Below are positions 24,608 to 36,871 of a DNA stretch of 64,000 nucleotides, piece by piece. Position numbers and translations under genes: made by a program. Location: assembly GCF_021018895.1 (NCBI RefSeq), contig NC_079373.1:28553602-28617601 (forward strand), written 5' to 3'. The DNA comes from Seriola aureovittata. Its lineage: Eukaryota; Chordata; Actinopteri; Carangiformes; Carangidae. A model generated the notes under the pieces. That model had not been told where the DNA came from. It ran no database searches and saw only the letters and a program-made list of their open reading frames with translations. The stretch's first letter is position 1. Every line of letters begins with the position of its first letter.

Positions 24608-25521
24608 AACAGTTATTCTTCCTGCACTAAGTTTTGCAGGGAGTACCATGACCACGAAAAATCGAATGGGGTACCATGACCACGAGATACAAAACGGGGT
24701 ACCATGACCATGAAATACAAAACGGGGTACCAGGGGCCAAATCCTCCAAGGGTTTTAGGGGGGACCCCCAGGCGGTGTCTAATGTGAATAACTCCACATT
24801 GCAGTGGTTTTTCAGCCTTCCATTCCTGGTTCAATTTTCAGCACGGGTGGTGTTCGCGAGCTCGCGACAATCCCAAAAATTGAAATAAATTCATAAAAAT
24901 TCACAGGAGCGTCCGACATGCACAAGGACAGTCTCCTTAGACTCGGGGCATCACACCGCACGCGTGGACGCCCATTTCATGTACGTGCGCTCGCCGCTTC
25001 ATATGAATTATGAAGGTTCCCCAAGTGTGTCAGCTCCAGTTCGGACTGCCCAGAAATACGCTGAACCTATGTAAAATGGTCCGAGGGACTTGAAATTTGC
25101 TGTGTGTGCTACAAATGCCCAATGCCGACAGAACTCGAAATCATTTTTGAGTTCATAGCTCGATTCTGCGAGTTGTGGACACGCCGTATGCATAGACTGC
25201 ATAATCCATAACGTTCCCCAACAAGTTTTTCCATACAAAATTTTTTATCCCATCAGAATCGCCTCGAAAAGTTATGAATTATGATATTAAAATCGCTTTT
25301 GGGAGACTTTATGGGGACAGGCTGTTGAGCCACCCCTTCTCACCCCTTCCTCGGTCGAAAAAAAGACAGCGCTTTAAAGAACCGGTATACACTGCCCAGC
25401 ACCCAGAGATGTACCCCTTCAAATTGTTATTTCAAAAATATTGGCTGTATGAAATAATAATTTAAGGTTTGATTGTGTTGTAAATTGTGATTTCATTTTA
25501 ACAAATGTTATTCTCTTACAG

Positions 25522-25593
25522 GCTCCAGCCCCTGAGACAGTTCAAGCTTCAGTCCCTGTCCAGAATCCCACTGCAGTGTGTGCCTCTGTGCCT
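25522..25593 (+). pseudogene. Candidate 24-codon exon of the TE-like gene
   Basis: A 72-nt phase-0 segment between TTACAG and GTAAGT, same peptide as at 8305-8376. The next plus-strand exon of that gene is over 2 kb away and belongs to another part of the protein, so here it is probably an orphan exon. Confidence 0.5.
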
Positions 25594-25699
25594 GTAAGTA
25601 ATATATCATTTCCCCAGCAAGGTTTTAGTCCTGCCCCTGGGTCACTCTGAGGTATTCTGAATGAATGAAAGAAAGATGCTGCTCCAGTGAAAATGTTCA

Positions 25700-25782
25700 T
25701 GTCAGAAGTGAGATTCGAACCCACACCTCCAGAGGAGACTGCGACCTGGACACAGCGCCTTAGACCGCTCGGCCATCCTGAC
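25700..25782 (-). pseudogene. tRNA-Leu(CAG) relic
   Basis: An 83-nt tRNA-Leu shape on the minus strand. The anticodon loop reads TCCAGGT (the invariant U33 has become C), the anticodon stem has GTG for GCG, and the T stem has one change (AGATTCGAAC). Probably non-functional. Confidence 0.78.
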
Positions 25783-25916
25783 TATATTAGCCATTGCTCA
25801 CACTACTTTCCGACAACATGTCAGCCATGTTCACTTTGTTGCTGGTTGTCACTTGCAGAGCAAGTCTATAAGCATTTTATCCGTATTTACTGAACTGCCA
25901 CAGGCTTTAATCCCAA

Positions 25917-26887
25917 CACTCTGAATGCCTGTTAAATCTTTTATCTGTAACTCCTGGATTTTTGCGTTTCATTTGTTCCATTACTTTCAGCAATAATGTC
26001 ACAAACTCGCCACAAGATTGATACTAATTGCAATGCATAATCTTGGTGGTTCATGTGTCGAAGTCTCCCACTATAGTCTGATACAGTCGTGGTTCCATGG
26101 TGTAATGGTTAGCACTCTGGACTCTGAATCCAGCGATCCGAGTTCAAATCTCGGTGGGACCTGGTTTTGGGAAGTTTAACAGGCACTAAAGGGGCAGTTA
26201 ACAGCAGATGGTAATGGATGAACATATGACCGATAAAGCAGGTAACTATTATACGTGGAGAATAATGCTATCATAAGATCGTTGACATCTAAAAGGTGAA
26301 AAGACCTCGAGATGTTTCCCCTGAAAAGATCTCTCCACAGGATTCCCAAACTGTCCATGTGTAATGACGTGAAGAGTCCTTTGTTTGAAGGGGATGAATC
26401 TAGTGAATGTGATTGGCCATGATTATCACAAGCTGTAACATGCCCATGTGGAATGTGGGTTATGAAAAAGTTTTCTATCTGATCCCAGCCCATTTCCAGG
26501 TGTGCCAGGTGCTGCTACGCACAAAAGTGCTCATTGCACATCTTCAGCAAACTGGGCAGGGTTCACTTGACTTCGCTGCCAGATTAAGAAATGAAAGCCC
26601 TAAATGACTACATCTTGAAATGTCTAAACAGCCGAACCGTGCACAATCCCACCCTATTTCCAAGTGCTCTACGCGCTGCTAGGCACAGACACCCCAAGTG
26701 CTCATGGCACATCCTTAGCGAACTGGGCAAGGAACACCTGTCTTCACTCTGTCGCACTGGCGGATTAGGAGATGAAATCCCTAAGTACTACGTCTGGAAA
26801 CGCGTAAGCTGGTGATCCGTGTATGAGGAAAACTCGGGAGCTCAACTGTTTTGGACATCATCTCTACAATGTTACAGTTCAGATGCT
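25917..26887. repeat. Segment Z, matching 1-1800 in reverse complement
   Basis: This segment is present here and inverted at about 830-1800, but absent from the corresponding place in the first duplicated block (8700-10762). It carries a tRNA-Gln(CTG) and the two diverged repeats described at 918-1230. No protein-coding gene was recognised. Confidence 0.75.
26091..26162 (+). tRNA. tRNA-Gln (CTG)
   Basis: An intact 72-nt tRNA with CTG anticodon; exact inverted counterpart of 1556-1627. Confidence 0.92.
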
Positions 26888-26906
26888 GCTCCTGTTAAAA
26901 TGTTCA

Positions 26907-26989
26907 TGTCAGAAGTGGGATTCGAACCCACGCCTCCAGAGGAGACTGCGACCTGAACGCAGCGCCTTAGACCGCTCGGCCATCCTGAC
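26907..26989 (-). tRNA. tRNA-Leu (CAG)
   Basis: An intact 83-nt tRNA-Leu on the minus strand; same features as 10773-10855. Confidence 0.93.
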
Positions 26990-27221
26990 CCTATGAGCTC
27001 TCTTTGACACTACTTTGTGTCAACATGTCAGCCATGTGCACTTTGTTGCTGGTTGTCACTTATAGAGCAAGTCTATAAGCATTTTATCCGTATTTACTGA
27101 ACTTCGGTATGATCTCTTCTTTGTGTGGCGAGCAGCTAAAAGCAGCCCTGACATCCCTCTCCTGGGCAAGGTTTTATTGCTGCCCCTGAGTGCTCGTGAG
27201 ATATTCCCAGTGCATTTTAGT

Positions 27222-27293
27222 GGTTCCACGGTGTAATGGTTAGCACTCTGGACTTTGAATCCAGTGATCCGAGTTCAAATCTCGGTGGAACCT
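27222..27293 (+). tRNA. tRNA-Gln (TTG)
   Basis: Intact 72-nt tRNA, same sequence as 11088-11159. Confidence 0.93.
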
Positions 27294-27600
27294 AACTTAG
27301 AGTTGGAATATAGATAAACTTGGAAAATATACTGACCTGTTGTTTAAGATATCCATATGACAATGTCTCATTATCTAAGCCCAATTGGACAGCTAAAAGT
27401 ACAAGTGTAAACACACCCAAGACACATTGTGGATGTAGTTAAGATCTGAGAACAGACCAAGTTCGAAGGTGTTTGCCACATAGCTTCAGCAGTGTGAACA
27501 CAAATGTGTCACAAACTCGTCACAAGGTTGATACTAATTGCGATGCATAATCTTGGTGGTTTGTGTGTCGAAGTCTCCCACTATAGTCTGATAAAGTTGT

Positions 27601-27670
27601 GGTTCCATGGTGTAATGGTTAGCACTCTGGACTCTGAATCCAACGATCCGTGCAAATCTCAGTGGGACCT
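27601..27670 (+). pseudogene. tRNA-Gln(CTG) relic
   Basis: 70 nt, with the same two-base loss and stem mismatch as 11456-11525 and an additional substitution in the T arm (GTGCAAATCTC). Confidence 0.8.
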
Positions 27671-27816
27671 GGTTTTGAGAAGTTGTACAGGCACTAATGG
27701 GGCAGTTAACAGCAGATGTTTATGGATCAATGTGTGACCAACAAAGCAGGTCACTATTATACACAGAGAATATGACAACCATAAGATCTTTGACATGTAA
27801 AAGGTAACAAGACCTC

Positions 27817-29376
27817 AAGATGCTTCCCCAGGATCTTCCAGGTGTTGCCCTCTACACCAAGACAGGGGAGCTCACAAAGGGAGGAGTGCACCTTCCCATC
27901 TAGAGATGTGCCAGAGGCTCTACATCCCTGGAGTCTTTTCACCTGCACTTAAACCACTTCATACCAGGTTTGTGTCTGTTAGACATCTTCGTTCATGTTT
28001 TGTGTTGTGTAATCCAAGAATAATTCATGATTACATTTTTAATAATGTATTTCCAGGGACCGGTGCCAACAGTGTGAATTTCCAGATTTACCTGTTGGAA
28101 GGACTGCACAGGTGGAACCAGGACCGTGGTGCTGCAGCCCTATCCTCTGGAACATCTGCTCTACGCAGCTATTCTGGTGACCTGCTTCACTGCGTGAACG
28201 AAAATGACCAGAAGCTGTTTGGCAGGAAGGTGGCACCACAGTTCTGCCTGCCCTCCTGTTACACTGGTAAGCACTTGTGAACTCATTGGTAATGTAACTC
28301 AGTTTTAAAATCCTCTATTAATCTTATAAACATTTGTAAATGAATCACTTTATGCATATTGTTTCAGGAGAGCTCATCGGGGTGCAGTATCTGTTCCGGC
28401 AGACTGGTCAGGCGCTGCAGGATATGCACCCTGATTCAGAGGAGACGGCTCAGCTCATCGAGCAGCATGATGTGGAGGACAAAATAGAGGAAGTTGATGG
28501 ATTCTCTGATATCTCAAATAAACCCACAGTGCTGGAGGTCCCTCATGTTCAAGCCTCTCTAACTCAAGGTGGCCATATGGCTATCTTTCTGAGGTGGCCT
28601 GCAGCGTCTCCTCCACAGCTCCTGGTCTATCCACCCTGGCTCCTGGCACATCCACCCTGGCTCCTGGCACATCCACCCTGGCTTCCAGCACTCTGCCCTG
28701 TACTTCATCTTCTGTAGCTGGAGTTGATATTCAAGCTGAAGATGAAGATAATGGTAATGCAGGGACAGACATTCAATTGTTTGAAGTCAATCAAAACACC
28801 CTCATCCAGTGGCACAACAGCAAGAACAAGAGGGAGGGGCTCGCTGTGCTGCTCCAGGGTACTGCATTGCCTCCAGCCCTCCCTGTGTCTGCACAGCTTC
28901 TTCAGGAGGCAAGAGTGCTCCCGGATGAACCCATGCAGGCAAGGGAGGAACATCTGTACCGGCTGCCAACGAGTACAGCAGGCACAACAGAGGGAGGCAG
29001 CAGTTAGTCAGTGCCCACATCCCATCTTTCCAAGGGGACCGGTGATGAGGCAGTATCTTGCTACACCCTCAGCACCAGGACCATTTCTTGCACCTCAGGT
29101 TGTCACACCAGCTGGAGTGGTTCAGTGAGTCCTTTCTGGGGCAGCTGGTCAGGGCACCAACCCACATCCCAGTTCACCTGCCACAGAGGAAAGTGGGGCA
29201 CCCTAAAGAGGCCGTATAGACGAACTGTCCAGGCAAACACTTGCAAGAAGTGTGGGCAGTTCCGCACTGCTGAGACTGGACACAGTCAGTGGCGTGGCAG
29301 GGTGTATTGTCCAGTTACTGAATCACAGCCAAAAGACCAATGGCTGGAGGAAATGAGGATAAAGTTTTCTATATAA
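27817..29376 (+). pseudogene. TE-like multicopy gene, copy 3 (same stop codon)
   Basis: Near-identical to copy 2: exon A with TAG at 27901-27903 and donor after 27967; exon B coding TGANSVNFQIYLLEGLHRW; exon C from about 28368; then a minisatellite with only two 21-bp steps (28634-28676). Unlike copy 2 it keeps the bases coding a short IFPRG-type stretch (near 29025). It still has the frame break after the LYRLPTSTAG region. The C-terminal Cys motif and WLEEMR end at 29376. The shared amber codon shows that the damage came before the duplication. Family and caveats as for copy 2. Confidence 0.7.
28634..28696 (+). repeat. 21-bp minisatellite, shortest allele
   Basis: Two steps of the 21-bp unit, compared with three in copy 2 and fifteen in copy 1. 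Confidence 0.9.
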
Positions 29377-30386
29377 CCCGAACCCTCAATAATGATGATA
29401 ATGTAAAATGTTTTGTAAATAGTTCATTTTAAATAATTGTATTGTAAATTGTTAAAAAAATTGTTTATAAAAGTATTGATATTTTATCCTGTTGAATGTA
29501 AAATATGAAAAAAGATTTGTATTTGAAGTTTTTGCGTTCTACTTTAATTATATGATTCGTGTTCTGTTTTAATGACATTGTTCAAAAGTCTCTCTTTGAT
29601 TCTGCTTCTGTAAAGAAATAAAACTGGTGTAGAGCAATTTACAACCTGTCCTTTTAACGACAGTTTGTTGAAAACAGCACAACAACAACAACAGCAATAA
29701 TGATAACAACAATATGATGCATATAATAATGATGATGATGACAACACTCAATCATAGTAACATGGTATGCTATTTACAAGTTAAATAACAGACACATGAA
29801 AGAAAATATGAAACATAGAAAAACAAACATGCATATAAGAGGAATTTCAAGTTGTAAATATGGGAGGTGGTCTCTGATATCCATGAAGAAAATTTTCAGA
29901 ATGACGGTCAGCAATGCAAAGATCTGGTACCCAGGTCATGTGATGAACCCCGTGCAGTGTCCAGTCCTTTTCTTCAGGTAGGTGGGAAAAGAAAAAAGAA
30001 TCATTACACTAAAGGAAATACATGTATATGAAATATAAAGAAATATGTATATATTATTTCTTAACATGAAAATATCAACATTTCTAAAAGATGCCAGATG
30101 ATCCTTGCATGTAGATAAACAATTTAAGGATTTTGATACAGATCGAAATAGAGCATTTTTACAGTCGCGGGTTCGAATCCCGTCCATGGGCGGTCCAAAA
30201 CATTTAAAAACATGAAAAGCTTGCTACTTGTCTTCAGGCAGCAAGAAATGCATCCATCAAGTAGTCATGGATATAAAATAAAATGTTCACTTCATTTCTA
30301 TCTTTCTTTCTCATTTTTCCCTTTTTTTCCTCCTTCCCCCTTCTCCCCCCTTTTTGACGGACGAATGTTCCCCAGCAGCGACCTAG

Positions 30387-33300
30387 CTTTGTGATAGGAT
30401 GGAAAGACAACACTTGTTGGAAAGAAAAGAATCTAAGCTTTACAATGAGGTATTACTCCACTAAATCAGATAATGCTATCCTGAAATAGCAGCTTAAATA
30501 TAGAGACCAGATTTGACCTCTGACTGAGCACTGAAAGCTGCCTAAAATTGACCACATTAAATGTCTGGTTAATAACAAGAGGTTTGTGATAGGATGGAAA
30601 GCCAACGCATGTTGGAAAGAATAGAATATAAGCTTTACAATGAGGTATTACTCCAGTAAATCAGATAATGCTATCCTGAAATAGCAGCTTAAACATAGAG
30701 ACCATATTTGACCTCTGAACCAGCTCTGAAAACTGCCTAAAATTGACCACATTAAATGTCTGGTTAATAACATGAGCTTTGTGATAGGATATAGAGCCAA
30801 CACTTGTAGGAAAGAAGAGAATCTAAGCTTTACAATGAGGTATTACTCCAGTAAATCAGATAATGCTATCATGAAATAGCTTAAATATAGAGACCAGATT
30901 TGACCTCTGACCCAGCACTGAAAGCTGCCTAAAATTGACTACATTACATGTCTGGTTAATAACAAGAGGTTTGTGATAGGATGGAAAGCCAACGCATGTT
31001 GGAAAGAATAGAATCTAAACTTTACAATGAGGTATTATTGCAGTAAATCAGTTAATGCTATCATGAAATAGCTTAAATATAGAGACCAGATTTGACCTCT
31101 GATCCAGCACTGAAAGCTGCCTTAAATTGACCACATTAAATGTCTGGTTAATAACAAGAGGTTTGTGATAGGATGGAAAGCCAACACATGTTGGAAAGAA
31201 TAGAATCTAAACTTTACAATGATGTATTACTTGACTAAATTAGATAATGCTATCCTGAAATAGCATCTTAAATATAGAGACCAGATTTGAACTCTGACCC
31301 AGCACTGAAAGCTGCCTAAAATTGACCACATTAAATGTCTGGTTAATAAGAGGAGCTTTGTGATAGGATGGAAAGCCAACACATGTTGGAAAGAACAGAA
31401 TATAAGCTTTACAATGAGGTATTACTTGACTAAATCAGATAATGCTATCCTGAAATAGCAGCTTAAATATAGAGACCAGATTTGACCTCTGGACCAGCTC
31501 TGAAAGCTGCCTAAAAATGACCACATTAAATGTCTGGTTAATAACAAGAGGTTATTGATAGGATGGAAAGCCAACACTTGTTTGAAAGAAAAGAATCTAA
31601 ACTTTACAATGAGGTATTACTCCAGTAAATCAGATAATGCTATCCTGAAATAGCAGCTTAAATATAGAGACCATATTTGACCTCTGACCCAGCACTGAAA
31701 GCTGCCTAAAATTGACCACATTAAATGTTTAGTTAATAACAAGAGGTTTGTGATAGGATGGAAAGCCAACACATGTCGGAAAGAATAGAATATTGCTTTA
31801 CAATGAGGTATTACTTGACTAAATCAGATAATGCTATCCTGAAATAGCAGCTTAAATATAGAGACCATATTTGTCCTTTCAAACAGCTCTGAAAGCTGCC
31901 TAAAATTGACCACATTAAATGTCTGGTTAATAACAAGAGGTTTGTGATAGGATGGAAAGCCAACACATGTTGGAAAGAATAGAATATAAACTTTACAATG
32001 AGGTATTACTCCAGTAAATCAGATAATGCTATCCTGAAATAGCAGCTTAAATATAGAGACCATATTTGACCTCTCAACCAGCTCTGAAAGCTGCCTAAAA
32101 TTGACCACATTAAATGTCTGGTTAAAAACATGAGCTTTGTGATAGGATGGAAAGCCAACACTTGTTGGAAAGAAGAGACTCTAAGCTTTACAATGAGGTA
32201 TTACTCCAGTAAATGAGATAATGCTATCATGAAATAGCTTAAATATAGAGACCAGATTTGACCTCTGATCCAGCACTGAAAGCTGCCTAAAATTGACCAC
32301 ATTAAATGTCTGGTTAATAACAGGAGCTTTGTGATTGGATGGAAAGCCAACACTTGTTTGAAAGAAAATAATCTAAACTTTACAATGAGGTATTACTCCA
32401 GTAAATCAGATAATGCTATCCTGAAATAGCAGCTTAAATATAGAGACCATATTTGACCTCTGACCCAGCACTGAAAGCTGCCTAAAATTGACTACATTAC
32501 ATGTCTGGTTAATAACAAGAGGTTTGTGATAGGATGGAACGCCAACGCATGTTGGAAATAATAGAATCTAAACTTTACAATGAGGTATTACTGCAGTAAA
32601 TCAGTTAATGCTATCATGAAATAGCTTAAATATAGAGACCAGATTTGACCTCTGATCCAGCACTGAAAGCTGCCTAAAATTGACCACATTAAATGTCTGG
32701 TTAATAACAAGAGGTTATTGATAGGATGGAAAGCCAACACATGTTGGAAAGAATAGAATCTAAACTTTACAATGAGGTATTACTTGACTAAATCAGATAA
32801 TGCTATCCTGAAATAGCATCTTAAATATAGAGACCAGATTTGAACTCTGACCCAGCACTGAAAGCTGCCTAAAATTGACCACATCAAATGTCTGGTTAAT
32901 AACATGAGCTTTGTGATAGGATGAAAAGCCAACACTTGTTGGAAAGAGGAGAATATAAGCTTTACAATGAGGTATTACTCCAGTAAATCAGATAATGCTA
33001 TCCTGATATAGCAGCTTAAATATAGAGACCATATTTGACCTCTGACCCAGCTCTGAAAGCTGCCTAAAATTGACCACATCAAATGTCTGGTTAAAAACAT
33101 GAGCTTTGTGATAGGATGAAAAGCCAACACTTGTTTGAAAGAAAATAATCTAAACTTTACAATGAGGTATTACTCCAGTAAATCAGATAATGCTATCCTG
33201 ATATAGCAGCTTAAATATAGAGACCAGATTTGAACTCTGACCCAGCACTGAAAGCTGCCTAAAATTGACCACATCAAATGTCTGGTTAATAACAAGAGGT

Positions 33301-35632
33301 TATTGATAGGATGGAACGCCAACGCATGTTGGAAATAATAGAATCTAAACTTTACAATGAGGTATTACTCCAGTAAATGAGATAATGCTATCATGAAATA
33401 GCTTAAATATAGAGACCAGATTTGACCTCTGATCCAGCTCTGAAAGCTGCCTAAAATTGACCACATTAAATGTCTGGTTAATAACAAGAGGTTTGTGATA
33501 GGATGGAAAGCCAACACTTGTTGGAAAGAAAAGAATCTAAGCTTTACAATGAGGTATTACTCCAGTAAATCAGATAATGCTATCCTGAAATAGCAGCTTA
33601 AATATAGAGACCAGATTTGACCTCTGACCCAGCTCTGAAAGCTGCCTAAAATTGACCACATTAAATGTCTGGTTAATAACAGGAGGTTTGTAATAGGATG
33701 GAAAGCCAAAACGTGTTGGAAAGAAGAGAATCTAAGCTTTACAATGAGGTATTACTGCAGTAAATCAGTTAATGCTATCATGAAATAGCTTAAATATAGA
33801 GACCAGATTTGACCTCTGATCCAGCACTGAAAGCTGCCTAAAATTGACCACATTAAATGTCTGGTTAATAACAAGAGGTTATTGATAGGATGGAAAGCCA
33901 ACACATGTTGGAAAGAATAGAATCTAAACTTTACAATGAGGTATTACTTGACTAAATCAGATAATGCTATCCTGAAATAGCATCTTAAATATAGAGACCA
34001 GATTTGAACTCTGACCCAGCACTGAAAGCTGCCTAAAATTGACCACATCAAATGTCTGGTTAATAACATGAGCTTTGTGATAGGATGAAAAGCCAACACT
34101 TGTTGGAAAGAAAAGAATCTAAGCTTTACAATGAGGTATTACTCCAGTAAATCAGATAATGCTATCCTGATATAGCAGCTTAAATATAGAGACCAGATTT
34201 GACCTCTGACCCAGCTCTGAAAGCTGCCTAAAATTGACCACATTAAATGTCTGGTTAATAACAGGAGGTTTGTAATAGGATGGAAAGCCAAAACGTGTTG
34301 GAAAGAAGAGAATCTAAGCTTTACAATGAGGTATTACTGCAGTAAATCAGTTAATGCTATCATGAAATAGCTTAAATATAGAGACCAGATTTGACCTCTG
34401 ATCCAGCACTGAAAGCTGCCTAAAATTGACCACATTAAATGTCTGGTTAATAACAAGAGGTTATTGATAGGATGGAAAGCCAACACATGTTGGAAAGAAT
34501 AGAATCTAAACTTTACAATGAGGTATTACTTGACTAAATCAGATAATGCTATCCTGAAATAGCATCTTAAATATAGAGACCAGATTTGAACTCTGACCCA
34601 GCACTGAAAGCTGCCTAAAATTGACCACATCAAATGTCTGGTTAATAACATGAGCTTTGTGATAGGATGAAAAGCCAACACTTGTTGGAAAGAGGAGAAT
34701 ATAAGCTTTACAATGAGGTATTACTCCAGTAAATCAGATAATGCTATCCTGATATAGCAGCTTAAATATAGAGACCATATTTGACCTCTCAACCAGCTCT
34801 GAAAGCTGCCTAAAATTGACCACATTAAATGTCTGGTTAATAACATGAGCTTTGTGATAGGATGGAAAGCCAACACTTGTTGGAAAGAAAAGAATCTAAG
34901 CTTTACAATGAGGTATTACTCCAGTAAATCAGATAATGCTATCCTGAAATAGCAGCTTAAATATAGAGACCAGATTTGACCTCTGACCCAGCTCTGAAAG
35001 CTGCCTAAAATTGACCACATTAAATGTCTGGTTAATAACAGGAGGTTTGTAATAGGATGGAAAGCCAAAACGTGTTGGAAAGAAGAGAATCTAAGCTTTA
35101 CAATGAGGTATTACTCCAGTAAATCAGATAATGCTATCATGAAATATCTTAAATATAGAGACCAGATTTAACCTCTGATCCAGCTCTGAAAGCTGCCTAA
35201 AATTGACCACATTAAATTTCTGGTTTATAACAATGAGCTATTACTCCAGTAAATCAGATAATGCTATCCTGAAATAGCATCTTAAATATAGAGACCAGAT
35301 TTGACCTCTGACCCAGCTCTGAAAATTGCCTAAAATTGACCACATCAAATTTCTGGTTTATAATAAGAGGTGTGTGATAGGATGGCAAGACAACAATTGT
35401 TGGAAAGAAGAGAATCTAAGCTTTACAATGAGGTATTACTCCAGTAAATCAGATAATGCTATCCTGAAATAGCAGCTTCAATATAGAGACCAGATTTAAC
35501 CTCTGACCCAGCTCTGAAAGCTGCCTAAAATTGAGCACATTAAATTTCTGGTTTATAATAAGAGGTTTGTGATAGGATGGAAAGCCGACGATTGTTGGAA
35601 AGAGGAGAATCTAAGTTTTACAATGAGGTATG
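30387..35632 (+). repeat. Satellite array 3
   Basis: About 5.2 kb of the 192/195-bp family, plus orientation, more diverged than array 2 and rich in TGTTGGAAAGAATAGAAT variants. Blocks of about 0.6 kb repeat (for example 33600-34200 and 34180-34770), suggesting higher-order units of three monomers. The right end changes at GAGGTA|TGAGACAGATAAAG into the 3' flank of the SET chimera. The same junction, inverted, starts array 4 near 41828. Confidence 0.95.
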
Positions 35633-35639
35633 AGACAGA

Positions 35640-36865
35640 TAAAGTTTAAGCACTTCTTTAGCACTTTTCTGTACAGAGATTTCTTACATTTACAAAGTGT
35701 ACCACTACTGTACAAATAAAAAGAGCAAAGTCTAACAATGTCCTTGTAGACTTGAATACAGGCCTTGAAAATGCAGGCCAGGTGGATGGCTGCAGAAAGT
35801 CTAAGAGAGCCAAGCGAGGCCCAAGCCCTCTCCCCAAAAAGACTTTTTGCCCGCACATTAATTAAACAGGAGTTCCTCATTGACCTCAATGTTCCTGGTT
35901 GCGAGGAAAAGTTACTAACTTCTTTTTCCTCCCCATCTGTGTCCACAGCATAGAACCTGGGCCTTAGGTTGGCTTCTGCTTTTGCGTGGTTGATAAACCT
36001 GCCAACAGTCTGCTTTTCGGGATGGCACTCACAAAAAGATGAATGTGCATCAATGCACATGGGCTGCCCTTTTTGATTTGTATAAAAGAACATATGTCCA
36101 GTCTCCTCCTCACTGGTGTTCTTGTGTATGTGATGGCCCTCTTTGGCTGTGATCACCCTCCCATGGTAATCACAGACCACCTCACCAGTCTGAAATCTGC
36201 GGGTGGCAACGACACCCTTGCCTTTCCCTTTGACATCGGTGACCAGTAGTCCTCTCAACCTCTGAGAGATGGTCATTTTCTGGATGTGTCTAGAATACAT
36301 GACCATGTCCACCGCTTTCCTCTCCTCAAGAGTGAGGTTAGAGGGGGGGACCTTAGCCTCGGACAACGCTGCTGACACTTTTAACCTTAGCTGATCGGCC
36401 TCAGTTGCGGTTAAGTTGTTTTTTCTTATAGCAGATTCTGTAGCTGTAATCAAATCCACTGTAGGTAGCTCTTTTGGTGTCATGGCGAAATTTAAGCCCT
36501 TGGCTAGGATCTCCTTTTCAGGTTGGTTGAGTTCCCTGTCTGACAAATTCTTTTCAGGTTGGGTGAGTTCCCTGTCTGACAAATTCTTAACCCATCTATT
36601 ATGTGTTTCTTTCTGTGCTGGAAGGTCAGTTTTTTGCCTCCACGTGAGTGTACCTGTGTTATTGTCAACATGTCGAGATTGTAAGTTGTGGAATTTCTTG
36701 GTTTGTCTTTCTGTGCTTTTGTTATGTTGTGCTAGTTGTGCCTTGTCGGTGAAACCCCTAACTTTCTCCATGATGGAGACCGGTAAGAGTGTTTCCAGTT
36801 TTCGTAGTGAAAGGTCAGCTTTCTCTTGTAGCCCTTTGATAGTGAAATTGACCTGTCTTATACGT
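35640..36865 (-). pseudogene. Chimera: Penelope-like element N-terminal region joined to SET domain
   Basis: A minus-strand open frame runs from about 36865 (the codon upstream is TAG; first ATG at 36771) to 35611. The first part contains EKEILAKGLNFAMTPKELPT, then ITATESAIRKNN and PPSNLTLEERKA. I recognise this from memory as the N-terminal region of fish Penelope-like retroelements. It includes a doubled KNLSDREL-QPEK unit. Near 36306-36312 it switches within a codon run to VDMVMYSRHIQKM, the SET region of the gene at 37386-41598. The SET part is intact through GRFINHAKAEANLRPRFYAV. A local indel after EEKEV then shifts the frame, so the final beta strand and the EELLFN end are lost from this frame. 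It may be a fusion transcript or simply an insertion junction; the shift argues for a pseudogene. Confidence 0.75.
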
Positions 36866-36871
36866 CTCTAA

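Larger units (their letters stand above)
24610..25916. repeat. Duplicated segment X (copy 2)
   Basis: Direct copy of 7395-8700 and inverted copy of about 1800-2912. It begins at the same satellite junction (AACAGTTATTCTTCCTGC). It contains the 28-bp triplicate, the 24-codon candidate exon at 25522-25593 (TTACAG, then GTAAGT) and a tRNA-Leu relic. No complete gene is seen. Confidence 0.85.
26888..30386. repeat. Duplicated segment Y (copy 2 of 10762-14250)
   Basis: Direct duplicate of 10762-14250, offset 16134 at the left and 16136 at the right, with small indels (11 extra bases near 27510). It carries tRNA-Leu, tRNA-Gln, a tRNA-Gln relic, copy 3 of the TE-like gene and its 3' flank, and ends at the same satellite junction. 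Divergence is very low by eye, so the duplication is recent or has been homogenised. Confidence 0.93.
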
